Shown: positions 1 through 8,748, counted from the stretch's first letter. The stretch: DNA of 49,242 bases from Winogradskya humida (GCF_016862215.1 NZ_BOMN01000042.1:1-49242), one strand, 5' to 3'. The notes: generated by a model from the sequence alone, not told the origin. A program made the numbers and translations.

Positions 1-90
1 GCCCGCAACGGCCACGCCCGCAACGGCCACGCCCGCAACGGCCACGCCCGCAACGGCCACGCCCGCAACGGCCACGCCCGCAACGGCCAC
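1..90 (+). repeat. 15-bp tandem repeat (6 perfect copies) coding for PATAT
   Basis: Six exact copies of GCCCGCAACGGCCAC run from base 1 to 90, and the array begins outside the window. A degenerate remnant continues to about 109. Read in the rel frame (bases 2, 5, 8...) each unit encodes Pro-Ala-Thr-Ala-Thr, so the array extends the disordered N-terminus of Rel. Unit length is a multiple of three, so copy-number change would keep the frame. Confidence 0.9.
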
Positions 91-2674
91 GCCCACGCCC
101 GCAACAACCATGCTCTCAGCGGCCACGCCTGCCGCGGCCAAGCCCGCGTCAGCCAAGCCCGCGGACGCGGCCAGCACTAGCGCCACGACCACCAGCGCCA
201 CGACCACCGCTACAAAGCCCACCGCCACCAAGCCCACCGCCTCGAAGTCGGCCGTGAGTAACAAGCCGACCGCGGCTAAGTCCGTGCCCGCGCGGGTCGC
301 CGCGACGACCGTGGCGCCGGTGGGTAACGGGTCGGCGGGGGACGGGCCTGTGGTGCACGATGCCGAGGCTACTCAGCCGTTTACGCCCGTGGAGGCTTCT
401 GGCGGGTTCGGGCTGGCCAGTGCGCCGACCGGGCGGCGGGTTCGGGCGCGGTTGGCGCGGTTCAATGCGCCGTGGCAGACGACTCAGGTCAGTGAGGTTC
501 TTGAGCCGCTGATCGCTACGCACCGGGCGAGTCACCCCAAGGCGGACGGGCGGGCGTTGCAGCGGGCGTTCGACGTGGCCGCGCGGTGGCATTCCGGGCA
601 GTACCGCAAGTCCGGGGACCCGTACATCACGCATCCGCTCGCGGTGGCGACGATCCTGGCCAATCTGGGCATGGATACGACGACGCTGGTGGCGGCGCTG
701 TTGCACGACACGATCGAGGATACCGACTACGGGCTCGAGCAGATGCGGACCGACTTCGGGGGCGAGGTCGCGCTGCTCGTCGACGGGGTGACGAAGCTCG
801 ACCGGGTGAAGCTCGGTGACGCGGCCAAGGCGGAGACGATCCGCAAGATGGTCGTGGCGATGGCGAAGGACCCCCGGGTGCTGGTCATCAAGCTCGCGGA
901 CCGGCTGCACAACATGCGGACGCTGACCTTCCTGCCGCGGGCGAAGCAGGAGCAGAAGGCCAAGGAGACGCTCGAGATCCTGGCGCCGCTCGCGCACCGG
1001 CTCGGTATGAACACGATCAAGTGGGAGCTCGAGGATCTGGCATTCGGGACGTTGTTCCCGAAGCGGTTCGAGGAGATCAACCGGCTGATCGGGGAGCACC
1101 AGCCGCAGCGTGAGGCGTTGCTGCGGCAGGTGACCAACCGGGTGTCGCTGGATCTGAAGTCGGCGAAGATCAAGGCCGAGACCACCGGGCGGCCGAAGCA
1201 CCTGTATTCGATCTACCAGAAGATGATCGTACGGGGGCGCGACTTCGGGGACATCTACGACCTGGTCGGGGTGCGGATCCTGGTCGACACGGTGCGCGAC
1301 TGCTACGCGGCGCTGGGGGTCATCCACGCCAACTGGCAGCCGGTGCCGGGGCGGTTCAAGGATTACATCGCGATGCCGAAGTTCAACATGTACCAGTCGC
1401 TGCACACGACGGTGATCGGCCCGACCGGTAAGCCGGTCGAGATGCAGATCCGGACGTTCGCGATGCACCGTACGGCGGAGTTCGGCATCGCCGCGCACTG
1501 GAAGTACAAGGAGCAGAAGGGCGCGACGATCGTCGGGCCGCCCGCCCACATCGACGAGATGACGTGGTTGCGGCAACTGCTGGACTGGCAGCGGGAGGCG
1601 AGCGACCCCAGCGAGTTCCTGGACGCGCTGCGCTTCGACCTGTCCAGCCAGGAGGTGTACGTCTTCACCCCCAAGGGCGACGTCATCCCGCTGCCGACCG
1701 GGTCGACGCCGGTGGACTTCGCCTACGCGGTGCACACCGAGGTGGGTCACAAGACGATCGGTGCCCGCGTCAACGGCAAGCTGGTGCCGCTGGAGTCGAC
1801 GCTGTCCAACGGCGACGTCATCGAGATCTTCACGTCGAAGTCGGCCACGGCCGGCCCGACGCAGGACTGGCTGGGCTTCGTCAAGAGCCCGCGCGCGCGG
1901 ACGAAGATCCGGCAGTACTTCAACAAGGAACGTCGCGAGGAAGCGATCGAGGACGGCAAGGAGGCGATCGTCAAGGCGATGCGCAAGCAGGGGCTGCCCC
2001 TGCAGCGCATGCTGACGAGCGAGAACCTCACGACGATCGCGCGCGACCTGCACCTGGCCGATGTGGCCTCGTTGTATGCCGCGGTCGGCGAGAGTGTGGT
2101 CTCCGCGCAGTCGGTCGTGCAGAAACTCGTCGCCGGCTTCGGTGGCGAGGAGGGCGCGGTCGAGGACATCGCCGAGACCGCCGTCGCGACCCGCCCGCCC
2201 CGCAACCGTACGTCGGCGCAGGACCCGGGTGTCGTGGTCAAGGATGTCAGCGACGTGTGGGTGAAGCTGGCCCGCTGCTGCACGCCCGTGCCGGGTGACG
2301 CGGTGTTCGGCTTCGTGACCCGCTCGGGCGGTGTCAGCGTGCACCGCGACGACTGCGCCAACGCCGAGGACCTGCGCGCCCAGCCGGAGCGCGTCGTCGA
2401 GGTGAGCTGGAAACCGACGTCCGCGTCGACGTTCCTCGTTGCCATCCAGGTCGAGGCGCTCGACCGGCACAAGCTGCTCGCGGATGTCACCCGTGTCCTG
2501 TCCGAGGAGCGGGTCAACATCCTCTCCGCGACGGTCACCACGACCCGGGACCGGGTGGCGGTCAGCCGCTTCACGTTCGAGATGGCCGACCCGAAACACC
2601 TGGGCCACCTCGTCGCCGCCGTCCGCAAGGTCGATGGCGTGTTCGACGCCTACCGGGTCACCTCCGGCGCCTGA
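2..2674 (+). CDS. rel: Bifunctional (p)ppGpp synthetase/hydrolase Rel, 5' end outside window
   Basis: Makes and degrades the stringent-response alarmone (p)ppGpp in the cytoplasm. Counting from the ATG at 110 (854 residues), the HD hydrolase domain shows HDTIEDT near residue 199 and KLADRLHNMRTL; the synthetase domain carries RFKD at about 415, the RXKD signature of bifunctional enzymes, then YQSLHTTVIGP and QIRT. A TGS domain starts near 516 (VYVFTPKGD), a zinc-finger-like segment has CCTPVPGD, and an ACT domain ends the protein. The core closely resembles mycobacterial Rel. The frame stays open upstream of ATG 110 to the window edge and encodes a PATAT pentapeptide repeat, so the true start probably lies outside; 110 remains a possible start. 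The N-terminal 100 or more residues are Ala/Thr/Pro/Lys-rich low complexity, longer than usual for the family. It ends at a bidirectional terminator facing the cyclophilin gene. Confidence 0.95.
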   Translation, partial: PATATPATATPATATPATATPATATPATATPTPATTMLSAATPAAAKPASAKPADAASTSATTTSATTTATKPTATKPTASKSAVSNKPTAAKSVPARVAATTVAPVGNGSAGDGPVVHDAEATQPFTPVEASGGFGLASAPTGRRVRARLARFNAPWQTTQVSEVLEPLIATHRASHPKADGRALQRAFDVAARWHSGQYRKSGDPYITHPLAVATILANLGMDTTTLVAALLHDTIEDTDYGLEQMRTDFGGEVALLVDGVTKLDRVKLGDAAKAETIRKMVVAMAKDPRVLVIKLADRLHNMRTLTFLPRAKQEQKAKETLEILAPLAHRLGMNTIKWELEDLAFGTLFPKRFEEINRLIGEHQPQREALLRQVTNRVSLDLKSAKIKAETTGRPKHLYSIYQKMIVRGRDFGDIYDLVGVRILVDTVRDCYAALGVIHANWQPVPGRFKDYIAMPKFNMYQSLHTTVIGPTGKPVEMQIRTFAMHRTAEFGIAAHWKYKEQKGATIVGPPAHIDEMTWLRQLLDWQREASDPSEFLDALRFDLSSQEVYVFTPKGDVIPLPTGSTPVDFAYAVHTEVGHKTIGARVNGKLVPLESTLSNGDVIEIFTSKSATAGPTQDWLGFVKSPRARTKIRQYFNKERREEAIEDGKEAIVKAMRKQGLPLQRMLTSENLTTIARDLHLADVASLYAAVGESVVSAQSVVQKLVAGFGGEEGAVEDIAETAVATRPPRNRTSAQDPGVVVKDVSDVWVKLARCCTPVPGDAVFGFVTRSGGVSVHRDDCANAEDLRAQPERVVEVSWKPTSASTFLVAIQVEALDRHKLLADVTRVLSEERVNILSATVTTTRDRVAVSRFTFEMADPKHLGHLVAAVRKVDGVFDAYRVTSGA

Positions 2675-2723
2675 CGACGGCTCCCCGGGCGGACAGAACG
2701 CCCGGGAGCGCAGGCGGGCAGAA

Positions 2724-2791
2724 CGCCCGGGAGCTTGAAACGCCCGGGAGCTTGAAACGCCCGGGAGCTTGAAACGCCCGGGAGCACGAAA
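2724..2791 (+). repeat. 17-bp tandem repeat downstream of rel
   Basis: Three perfect copies of CGCCCGGGAGCTTGAAA lie at 2724-2740, 2741-2757 and 2758-2774, followed by a copy with two changes at 2775-2791. More degenerate relatives (CGCCCGGGAGCG, GGCAGAACGCCCGGGAG) start near 2690. The array is non-coding, between the rel stop codon and the terminator. Each unit contains the CCCGGG palindrome. Confidence 0.85.
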
Positions 2792-2801
2792 CGAGCGCAC
2801 G

Positions 2802-2835
2802 AAAAAGGGCGGACCCCGCGGGGCCCGCCCTTTTT
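2802..2835. terminator. Bidirectional intrinsic terminator between rel and ppi
   Basis: AAAAAGGGCGG (2802-2812) pairs perfectly with CCGCCCTTTTT (2825-2835), and the interior CCCCGCGGGG is itself self-complementary. The A run on one side and T run on the other give a U tract on either strand, suiting the convergent rel and cyclophilin genes. Confidence 0.9.
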
Positions 2836-2853
2836 GCTAGCTGCTGAACCGGG

Positions 2854-3687
2854 TCAGGAAGCCGCGGCCATGGTGAAGGTCTTGATGTCGACCTCCGTCT
2901 TCGGGTGGCCGTCGCCCTGGCCGTTGGCGTTGTCGGTGCCGGCCTTGGCGACCTTCTCGACGATGTCCATGCCCTTGGTGATGGTGCCGAGGACGGTGTA
3001 TTCGGCCGGGAGGTCCGTGTCGGCGTACACGATGAAGAACTGGCTGCCCGTGCTGCTGGGCGACGAGGTCTTCGCCATGGCGATGGTGCCCTTGGGGTAG
3101 GCGGGCGAGGCGTTGGTCGGCAGGTTCTCCTCCGCGTAGCGGAAGCTGGGGCCGCCGGTGCCGTCGGTGTCGCGGTAGCCCTTGCCCTTGGCGCTCGGGT
3201 CGCCGCACTGGAGGACCTTGATGCCCTCGGTGGTGAGGCGGTGGCACTTGGTGCCGTCCCAGAACTTCTTGCTGGCCAGGTAGTTGAAGGCCGCGCCGGT
3301 GCAGGGCGCCTTCGCCAGGTCGACCGTCGCGGTGATGGCGCCGAGGCTGGTGTCCATGGTCAGCGTGTCCTTGCCGGTGTTGGGCACGTTGGCCGGCGGG
3401 GTGCCGACGTCGGTGACCTTGGCGCCGGTGCTGCCGTCCTCGGGGATCCACTGGCAGGCGACGGTGCCCGCGGGCGGGGCCGAGGAGGCGGTGGTGGACT
3501 TGTCGTCGTCCTTGTTGAGGGCGGCGACGATCCACACCGCCGCGCCGGCGATGACGACGACGGCGAGGGCGGAGCCGATGATGGCCTGACGCTGCCGGCG
3601 CTTCTTAGCGGCCACGGCGCGCTCGGCCATCTCCTTCTCGAGGCGCGCCCGCGCCGCCGCGCGCTGCCTGTCCTTGATCGACGACAC
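2854..3687 (-). CDS. Membrane-anchored cyclophilin-type peptidyl-prolyl isomerase (copy 1)
   Basis: Predicted cis-trans prolyl isomerase acting outside the membrane, 277 residues. A short basic cytoplasmic head (KDRQRAAARARLEKE) is followed by one membrane helix at about 36-57, a Ser/Thr/Ala-rich linker and a cyclophilin domain. Visible active-site elements are CHRLTTEG (the usual FHR motif with its Arg kept), QCGDPSAKG and GSQFFIVY. Three cysteines (APC, KCHR, LQCGD) are positioned as in actinobacterial secreted cyclophilins. GTG start at 3687 is preceded by AGGAGG seven bases upstream. Mycobacterial PpiB occupies the same place next to rel. It lies just downstream of the paralogous gene at 3754-4629, probably cotranscribed, and ends at the shared terminator. 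Confidence 0.9.
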   Translation of the reverse strand: MSSIKDRQRAAARARLEKEMAERAVAAKKRRQRQAIIGSALAVVVIAGAAVWIVAALNKDDDKSTTASSAPPAGTVACQWIPEDGSTGAKVTDVGTPPANVPNTGKDTLTMDTSLGAITATVDLAKAPCTGAAFNYLASKKFWDGTKCHRLTTEGIKVLQCGDPSAKGKGYRDTDGTGGPSFRYAEENLPTNASPAYPKGTIAMAKTSSPSSTGSQFFIVYADTDLPAEYTVLGTITKGMDIVEKVAKAGTDNANGQGDGHPKTEVDIKTFTMAAAS

Positions 3688-3753
3688 GGTGTTCCTCCTG
3701 TATGCCTTCGTGCGGTGAGGGGGGCGGTTCGGTGGAATTCTGCTCCGGAAAAC

Positions 3754-4629
3754 TCAGGACTGGCTGGAAGCCGAGGGCGCGGCGGCCGGTGAGGCGCCGC
3801 CCTCGGGGGTGAATTCGCCGACGGTGACGCTCTTGACGGCGATTTTCGTCTTCGGTGTCACCTTGTCGCCGGCGGCGTTCGCCACCGTCGGGATCTTGCT
3901 GATCTTGGTGACGGTGTCCAGGCCTCCGGTGACCTGGCCGACGATGGAGTACTCCGGGTCGGCCGTGGTGTAGTCCTTGAAGAAGATGAGGAACTGGCTG
4001 CCGTTGGTGCCCGGCGGGTCGCCGATCATCGCGACGGTGCCCTTGGGGTAGAGCGGTGCGGCGGCGGTCGGGGCCGGGGAGGCGGACGACGAAGGTGCCA
4101 GCGGCACGTTCTCGTTGTAGATGCTGTACGTCGGGCCGCCCTGGCCGGTGGCGCTCGGGTCGCCGCAGCGGATCGCGCCCTCGGCGGTGATCTCGTGGCA
4201 GGTGGTGTTGTCGTAGAACTGTTTGCTCGCGAGATAGCCGAGGTCGGCGGAGTTGCAGGGCGCGTCGGCGAGGTCGAGCGTCACCACGATCGGGTCGCCC
4301 TGGTCCGTGGTGACCGTCATGGCCCGCGTGCCGGAGGTGGGGATGCCGGTGGTCGGGGGCTCACCCACGTCCTTCAGGCTCTTGTTGCTCTCGGTGCTCT
4401 GCGGGGTCCACGCGCAGATGTCGGAATTGGCGGCATCGGTGTTCGTCTCGTCGCCGTCGAAGGCACCGCCCAGCCAGGCGACACCGCCGATGATGACGAT
4501 CAGCGCCACCGCGGCGCCCACACCGGCCTGGATCTGCCGGCGCCGGCGCTGCTTGACGGCCCGGCGCGCCATCTGGCGGTCGAACTTGTCACGCGCCAGC
4601 TTCCGCTGCCGGTCCTTGCTGGAAGCCAC
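3754..4629 (-). CDS. Membrane-anchored cyclophilin-type protein (copy 2)
   Basis: Paralogue of the next gene downstream, same layout: basic head (SSKDRQRKLARDKFDRQ), one membrane helix at about 36-56, linker, cyclophilin domain. The GTG start at 4629 gives 291 residues, matches the start of copy 1 and has AGGAGGGG upstream; a longer reading frame exists to ATG 4722 but adds residues absent from copy 1. Active-site differences are visible: the FHR position reads CHEIT, so the arginine needed for isomerase activity in known cyclophilins is replaced by glutamate; GSQFLIFF and RCGDPSATG are kept. The C-terminus is an Ala/Ser/Pro tail. It may be a chaperone-like or impaired isomerase; this is inference. 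Confidence 0.85.
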   Translation of the reverse strand: MASSKDRQRKLARDKFDRQMARRAVKQRRRRQIQAGVGAAVALIVIIGGVAWLGGAFDGDETNTDAANSDICAWTPQSTESNKSLKDVGEPPTTGIPTSGTRAMTVTTDQGDPIVVTLDLADAPCNSADLGYLASKQFYDNTTCHEITAEGAIRCGDPSATGQGGPTYSIYNENVPLAPSSSASPAPTAAAPLYPKGTVAMIGDPPGTNGSQFLIFFKDYTTADPEYSIVGQVTGGLDTVTKISKIPTVANAAGDKVTPKTKIAVKSVTVGEFTPEGGASPAAAPSASSQS

Positions 4630-4859
4630 CGAGCGCTCCCCCTCCTGAAATCTGTGACGCGACGAAAGAACCGGTGACGCGACCAAAAGCCCGTGAAGCG
4701 CGAGCGGGAATATAAGGGCCACACGCCCGCAAGAGTGTACGGGTAACGCCTGGGAAAGTGGTGTGCGAGGTTCCGTGCCGGTGTGTACGGTGCGTCCAGC
4801 TAGGCTTCCGGGTGAAAAGAATGGGTGAAGGCAACGGGTGAAAGAGAAGGGGGTGCGGA

Positions 4860-5552
4860 GTGCTCGTCACCGGTTTTCCCGCAGCTGCGCTCGGCACCAA
4901 CTGTTACGTGCTGGCGACCGGTCCTGGTGAACAGGCGCTGATCGTCGACCCGGGCATCGGCGTGATCGATCAGCTCGACGAGGTGCTCGCCAAGCACCGG
5001 TTGCAGCCCGCCGCGGTGTTGCTGACCCACGGCCACTTCGACCACACGTTCTCCGTCGCGCCGGTGTGCGGTGCTCGCGGCATCACCGCGTACGTTCATC
5101 CGGCTGATCGCGAAATGCTCGCCGACCCGATGAAGGGTATGGGCATGAGCCTCGACCAGATGCTCGGTGGACGGTTCACCTACACCGAGCCGGATGACGT
5201 CGCGGAGCTGACCGACGGCGCCACGATGAGCCTCGCCGGGCTGGAAATCACCGTCGATCACGCACCGGGCCATACGGGCGGGTCGGTGATCTTCCGGGTG
5301 CCGGGTTCCGGCACGTCGTGGGAGGCGGAGCAGATCTGCCTCACCGGTGACGTGCTCTTCGCCGGCTCCATCGGCCGCACCGACCTGCCGGGTGGCAACA
5401 CCTCCGTGATGATGACCAGCTTGCGGGAGAAGATCCTGCCGCTGGCGGACGACACGGTGGTTCTGCCCGGCCACGGATCCGAGACGACGATCGGCCGTGA
5501 GCGCGCCCAGAACCCGTACCTGCGGGAACTGACGGCAGCGCCGGGCCTGTAA
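4860..5552 (+). CDS. Metallo-beta-lactamase-fold hydrolase, glyoxalase II-like
   Basis: 230-residue cytoplasmic protein with the complete metal-binding set of the glyoxalase II branch: HGHFDH at residues 57-62, then DHAPGHTGG, LTGDVLFAGSIGRTD and LPGHGSET. The family hydrolyses thioesters such as hydroxyacyl-thiols; the actual substrate in an actinobacterium without glutathione is unknown. GTG start at 4860, preceded by a G-rich AGAAGGGGG. hisS follows 13 bases after the stop, so the two are likely cotranscribed, as in the same cluster of other actinobacteria. Confidence 0.88.
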   Translation: MLVTGFPAAALGTNCYVLATGPGEQALIVDPGIGVIDQLDEVLAKHRLQPAAVLLTHGHFDHTFSVAPVCGARGITAYVHPADREMLADPMKGMGMSLDQMLGGRFTYTEPDDVAELTDGATMSLAGLEITVDHAPGHTGGSVIFRVPGSGTSWEAEQICLTGDVLFAGSIGRTDLPGGNTSVMMTSLREKILPLADDTVVLPGHGSETTIGRERAQNPYLRELTAAPGL

Positions 5553-5565
5553 CTCAAGGAGCATC

Positions 5566-6897
5566 ATGAGCAAGCCCACCCCGCTGTCCGGCTTCCCGGA
5601 ATACCTGCCGGCCCAGCGGATGATCGAGCAGAACCTGATCGAGCGCATCCGTTCGACGTTCGAGCTGTACGGTTTCGCGCCGCTCGAGACGCGTGCGGTC
5701 GAGCCGATGGACCAGTTGCTGCGCAAGGGCGAGACCTCCAAAGAGGTGTACGTCCTGCGCCGGCTGCAGGAGGACCCGAACGCCGAGAAGGACGACAACG
5801 CCCTCGGGCTGCACTTCGACCTGACGGTGCCGTTCGCGCGGTTCGTGCTGGAGAATTCCGGCAAGCTGCAGTTCCCGTTCCGGCGTTACCAGATCCAGAA
5901 GGTGTGGCGCGGTGAACGCCCGCAGGAGGGCCGTTACCGCGAGTTCCTGCAGGCCGACATCGACGTGGTCGACCGGGACAACCTGCCGTTCCACTACGAC
6001 ACCGAGATGCCGCTGGTGGTCGGTGACGCGCTGCGGTCGCTGCCCATCCCGCCCGCGACGATCCTGGTCAACAACCGCAAGGTGTGCGAGGGCTTCTACC
6101 GCGGCCTCGGCCTGGAGGATCCGGACGAGGTCCTGCGTACGGTCGACAAACTGGACAAGATCGGGCCGGTGAAGGTCGCCGAGCTGCTGGTGGCCAGGGG
6201 CGCGTCGGCCGCGCAGGCGGAGGCGTGTCTGCAGCTCGCGCAGATCTCCACGAGCGACGCCTCCTTCGTCGACCTGGTTCGCAAGCTGGGCGTCGACAAC
6301 GAACTGCTCACCGAGGGCCTCGAGGAGCTCGCGCGGGTGGTGGAGACGGCGAACGAGCACGCTCCGGGGCTGATCCGGGCCGAGCTCAAGATCGCCCGGG
6401 GGCTGGACTACTACACCGGCACGGTCTATGAAACCGAGCTCCAGGGGTACGAGCGCCACGGCTCGATCTGCTCCGGCGGCCGCTACGAAAACCTGGCATC
6501 GTCGGGCAACGAGCGTTTCCCCGGCGTCGGCATCTCCATCGGCGTCTCCCGCATTCTCGGCCTGCTCTTCGGCCGCGACGCGCTGACGATCTCGCGCAGC
6601 GTCCCCACCGCCGTGGTGGTCGCGCTGCCCCAGGAGGAGCTGCGCGGCCGCTGCGACCAGATCGCCCGGTCGCTGCGGTCCCGCCGGATCAGCACCGAGG
6701 TCGCCCCGTCGGCGGCGAAGTTCGGCAAGCAGATCCGGTTCGCCGAGCGCCGCGGCATCCCGTACGTCTGGTTCCCCGGTGCCGACGGTGAGCCGGACAC
6801 CATCAAGGACATCCGCTCGGGTACGCAGGTCGAGGCCGACGCCGCGACCTGGGAGCCCCCGGCGGAGGACCGCACGCCACTAGTCCAGGGCGTCTAG
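5566..6897 (+). CDS. hisS: Histidyl-tRNA synthetase
   Basis: Class II aminoacyl-tRNA synthetase charging tRNA-His, 443 residues. Motif 2 is seen as RYQIQKVWRGERPQEGRYREF, followed by LQADIDVV. The histidine-specific RGLDYYTGTVYE lies near residue 278, then SICSGGRYENL and motif 3 (GVGISIGVSRI). A C-terminal anticodon-binding domain (about 345-443) contains VVVALPQEE and AAKFGKQIRFAERRGIPYVW. The ATG at 5566 has AGGAG upstream. The last 18 bases overlap the 3' end of the convergent hydrolase gene. Confidence 0.96.
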   Translation: MSKPTPLSGFPEYLPAQRMIEQNLIERIRSTFELYGFAPLETRAVEPMDQLLRKGETSKEVYVLRRLQEDPNAEKDDNALGLHFDLTVPFARFVLENSGKLQFPFRRYQIQKVWRGERPQEGRYREFLQADIDVVDRDNLPFHYDTEMPLVVGDALRSLPIPPATILVNNRKVCEGFYRGLGLEDPDEVLRTVDKLDKIGPVKVAELLVARGASAAQAEACLQLAQISTSDASFVDLVRKLGVDNELLTEGLEELARVVETANEHAPGLIRAELKIARGLDYYTGTVYETELQGYERHGSICSGGRYENLASSGNERFPGVGISIGVSRILGLLFGRDALTISRSVPTAVVVALPQEELRGRCDQIARSLRSRRISTEVAPSAAKFGKQIRFAERRGIPYVWFPGADGEPDTIKDIRSGTQVEADAATWEPPAEDRTPLVQGV

Positions 6898-7407
6898 GAA
6901 TTCCTCGATCGCCGTGCCGACCACCCCGAGCACCTCGGTGTAGTTGCGCAGCGGTCCCGGCACGCGGAGCGAGTGCTCGCCGTTCTCGACGGTGAGCACT
7001 CGCTTTCCCGTTGCCCGGGCGGCGCCGGCGTCCCACCACTCGTCGGCCGTCCCGCAGACGAGCAGCTGCGGCGCCGTGTTGCGGGTGATCCCGTCGACGA
7101 CCGTCTGCCGGGTGAGCAGCGGTGTCAGCCAGATCGCGGGCAGCGACCGCTCGGCGGCCAGCGCCGCGGCGTACGTTCCGAACGATTTGGCGATCACGAC
7201 GGGTTGCGCACCGGCGGGCAGTCGCCGCAGGGCCAGCTCGATGTGGACCCGGACGAACGGCTCGGGGTCGACGTCGAGGATGCCCCGGGGTGGCGACCAG
7301 GTGACGGTCTCGATGTGCGCCTCGCGATCGCGCAGCGCCTCCCAGCCGAGATCCGGCAGGGTGGTGAGATGCCCGGTGCCCCCGGGGACGACAATTCCCG
7401 CGATCAT
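6880..7407 (-). CDS. Small alpha/beta-hydrolase-fold protein
   Basis: About 175 residues from ATG 7407. It starts with a beta strand and glycine loop (GIVVPGGTGH) and has the nucleophile elbow AKSFG within VVIAKSFGTYAA, then a likely acid (CGTADEWWD) and a His near the C-terminus (ENGEHSLRVPG), so a Ser-Asp-His triad is plausible. Substrate unknown. ATG 7434 in the same frame is also possible, but homologous starts and the lack of a ribosome site argue for 7407. TATATT ends seven bases before ATG 7407, which would suit a leaderless transcript starting at the ATG. It converges on hisS with an 18-base overlap and diverges from urtA. Confidence 0.75.
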   Translation of the reverse strand: MIAGIVVPGGTGHLTTLPDLGWEALRDREAHIETVTWSPPRGILDVDPEPFVRVHIELALRRLPAGAQPVVIAKSFGTYAAALAAERSLPAIWLTPLLTRQTVVDGITRNTAPQLLVCGTADEWWDAGAARATGKRVLTVENGEHSLRVPGPLRNYTEVLGVVGTAIEEFLDALD

Positions 7408-7446
7408 GGGGGTCAATATAGATCCTATGTGCACTCTGGGATGCCG

Positions 7447-7484
7447 TTAACGCAATGGACACGCGTCGATACGCTGTGTGAAAT
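7447..7484 (+). promoter_or_regulatory. Degenerate GlnR-like operator upstream of urtA
   Basis: Four 5-mers at the spacing of the GlnR consensus (GTnAC-n6-GAAAC repeated): TTAAC 7447-7451, GACAC 7458-7462, ATACG 7469-7473, GAAAT 7480-7484, each separated by six bases. Boxes 1, 2 and 4 each match all but one defined position; box 3 is poor. It also contains AC-n9-AC. It lies 53-90 bases upstream of the urtA start. Confidence 0.5.
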
Positions 7485-7536
7485 CGGCTGTTCCTAGCTT
7501 TCGGGGCACGAACCCGCGGGCGAAGGGACAAGTCCC

Positions 7537-8748
7537 ATGTCACCTGTCAGACGGACCCTCATCACGCTGCTTGCCGCCGGCCTTCTCGCCGGTGGCTGCG
7601 CCAACGACCCCTCCGAAGGCGGCGGGAGCGGCGGCAACACCATCAAGGTCGGCATTCTGCATTCCCTGAGCGGCACCATGGCCATCAGCGAGGTGACCGT
7701 ACGCGACTCCGAGCTGCTCGCCATCGACGAGGTCAACGCCGCCGGTGGCGTACTCGGCAAGAAGCTGGAGCCCGTCGTGGAGGACGGCGCGTCCGACTGG
7801 CCGACGTTCGCGGAGAAGGCGCAGAAGCTGATCAACGAGGACAAGGTCGCGACGACGTTCGGCGGGTGGACGTCCGCCAGCCGTAAGGCGATGCTGCCGG
7901 TCTTCGAGCGCAACAAGGCCCTGCTCTGGTATCCGGTGCAGTACGAGGGGCTGGAGAGCTCGCCGTACATCTTCTACACCGGAGCGACCACGAACCAGCA
8001 GATCGTGCCCGCTCTCGACTATCTCAAGCAGCAGGGCAAGAAGTCGGTCTTCCTGGTCGGCAGCGACTATGTGTTCCCGAGGACCGCCAACAAGATCATC
8101 AAGGCGTACGCCGCCGCGAACGGGATGACGATCTCCGGCGAGGAGTACACGCCGCTGGGGACCACCGAATACTCGACGATCGTCAACAAGCTCGGGCAGG
8201 CCAAGCCGGACGTCGTCTTCAACACGCTCAACGGCGACAGCAACGTCGCGTTCTTCAAGCAGCTGCGCAGCGCCGGGTTCACCGCGCAGACCATGCCCAC
8301 GGTGAGTGTCAGCGTCGCCGAGGAGGAGGTCACCGGCATCGGGCCCGCCAACGTCGCGGGGCATCTGGTGGCGTGGAACTACTACCAGACCACCGAGGGC
8401 ACCACGAACAGTACGTTCGTCAAGGCGTACAAGGCGAAGTACGGCGCGGACAAGGTCACCTCCGACCCGATGGAGGCCGGCTACAACGCCGTGAAGCTGT
8501 GGGCCGCCGCCGCGGCGAAGGCCGGCAGCGTGGACGTCGACGCCGTCAAGAAGGCGGCCGGCGGGATCTCGCTGGACCTGCCCGAGGGCAAGGTCACCAT
8601 CGACGGCGAGAACCAGCACGTCTACAAGACCGCACGGATCGGCCTCATCCAGCCCGACGGCCAGATCAAGGAGGTCTGGAACTCCGGCGCCCCGATCAAA
8701 CCCGACCCCTACCTCAAGGGGTACGCCTGGGCAGCCGGGCTCTCCTGA
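7537..8748 (+). CDS. urtA: Urea ABC transporter substrate-binding lipoprotein
   Basis: 403-residue extracytoplasmic receptor of the urea importer. It has a lipoprotein signal (MSPVRRTLITLLAAGLLAGGC, Cys near 21), then a type I periplasmic-binding fold. Family-typical segments are IKVGILHSLSGTMAISE, EDGASDWPTFAEKA, FGGWTSASRKAMLPVFE, LLWYPVQYEG and YVFPRTANKI, all matching UrtA rather than branched-chain amino acid receptors. AAGGGA precedes the ATG at 7537. First gene of urtABCDE; nitrogen control is suggested by the GlnR-like site upstream. Confidence 0.93.
   Translation: MSPVRRTLITLLAAGLLAGGCANDPSEGGGSGGNTIKVGILHSLSGTMAISEVTVRDSELLAIDEVNAAGGVLGKKLEPVVEDGASDWPTFAEKAQKLINEDKVATTFGGWTSASRKAMLPVFERNKALLWYPVQYEGLESSPYIFYTGATTNQQIVPALDYLKQQGKKSVFLVGSDYVFPRTANKIIKAYAAANGMTISGEEYTPLGTTEYSTIVNKLGQAKPDVVFNTLNGDSNVAFFKQLRSAGFTAQTMPTVSVSVAEEEVTGIGPANVAGHLVAWNYYQTTEGTTNSTFVKAYKAKYGADKVTSDPMEAGYNAVKLWAAAAAKAGSVDVDAVKKAAGGISLDLPEGKVTIDGENQHVYKTARIGLIQPDGQIKEVWNSGAPIKPDPYLKGYAWAAGLS

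Noticed and set aside
149..2800. Long minus-strand reading frame across rel
   Set aside because: Arg/Asp/Leu-rich composition without domains; a by-product of high GC opposite a certain gene.
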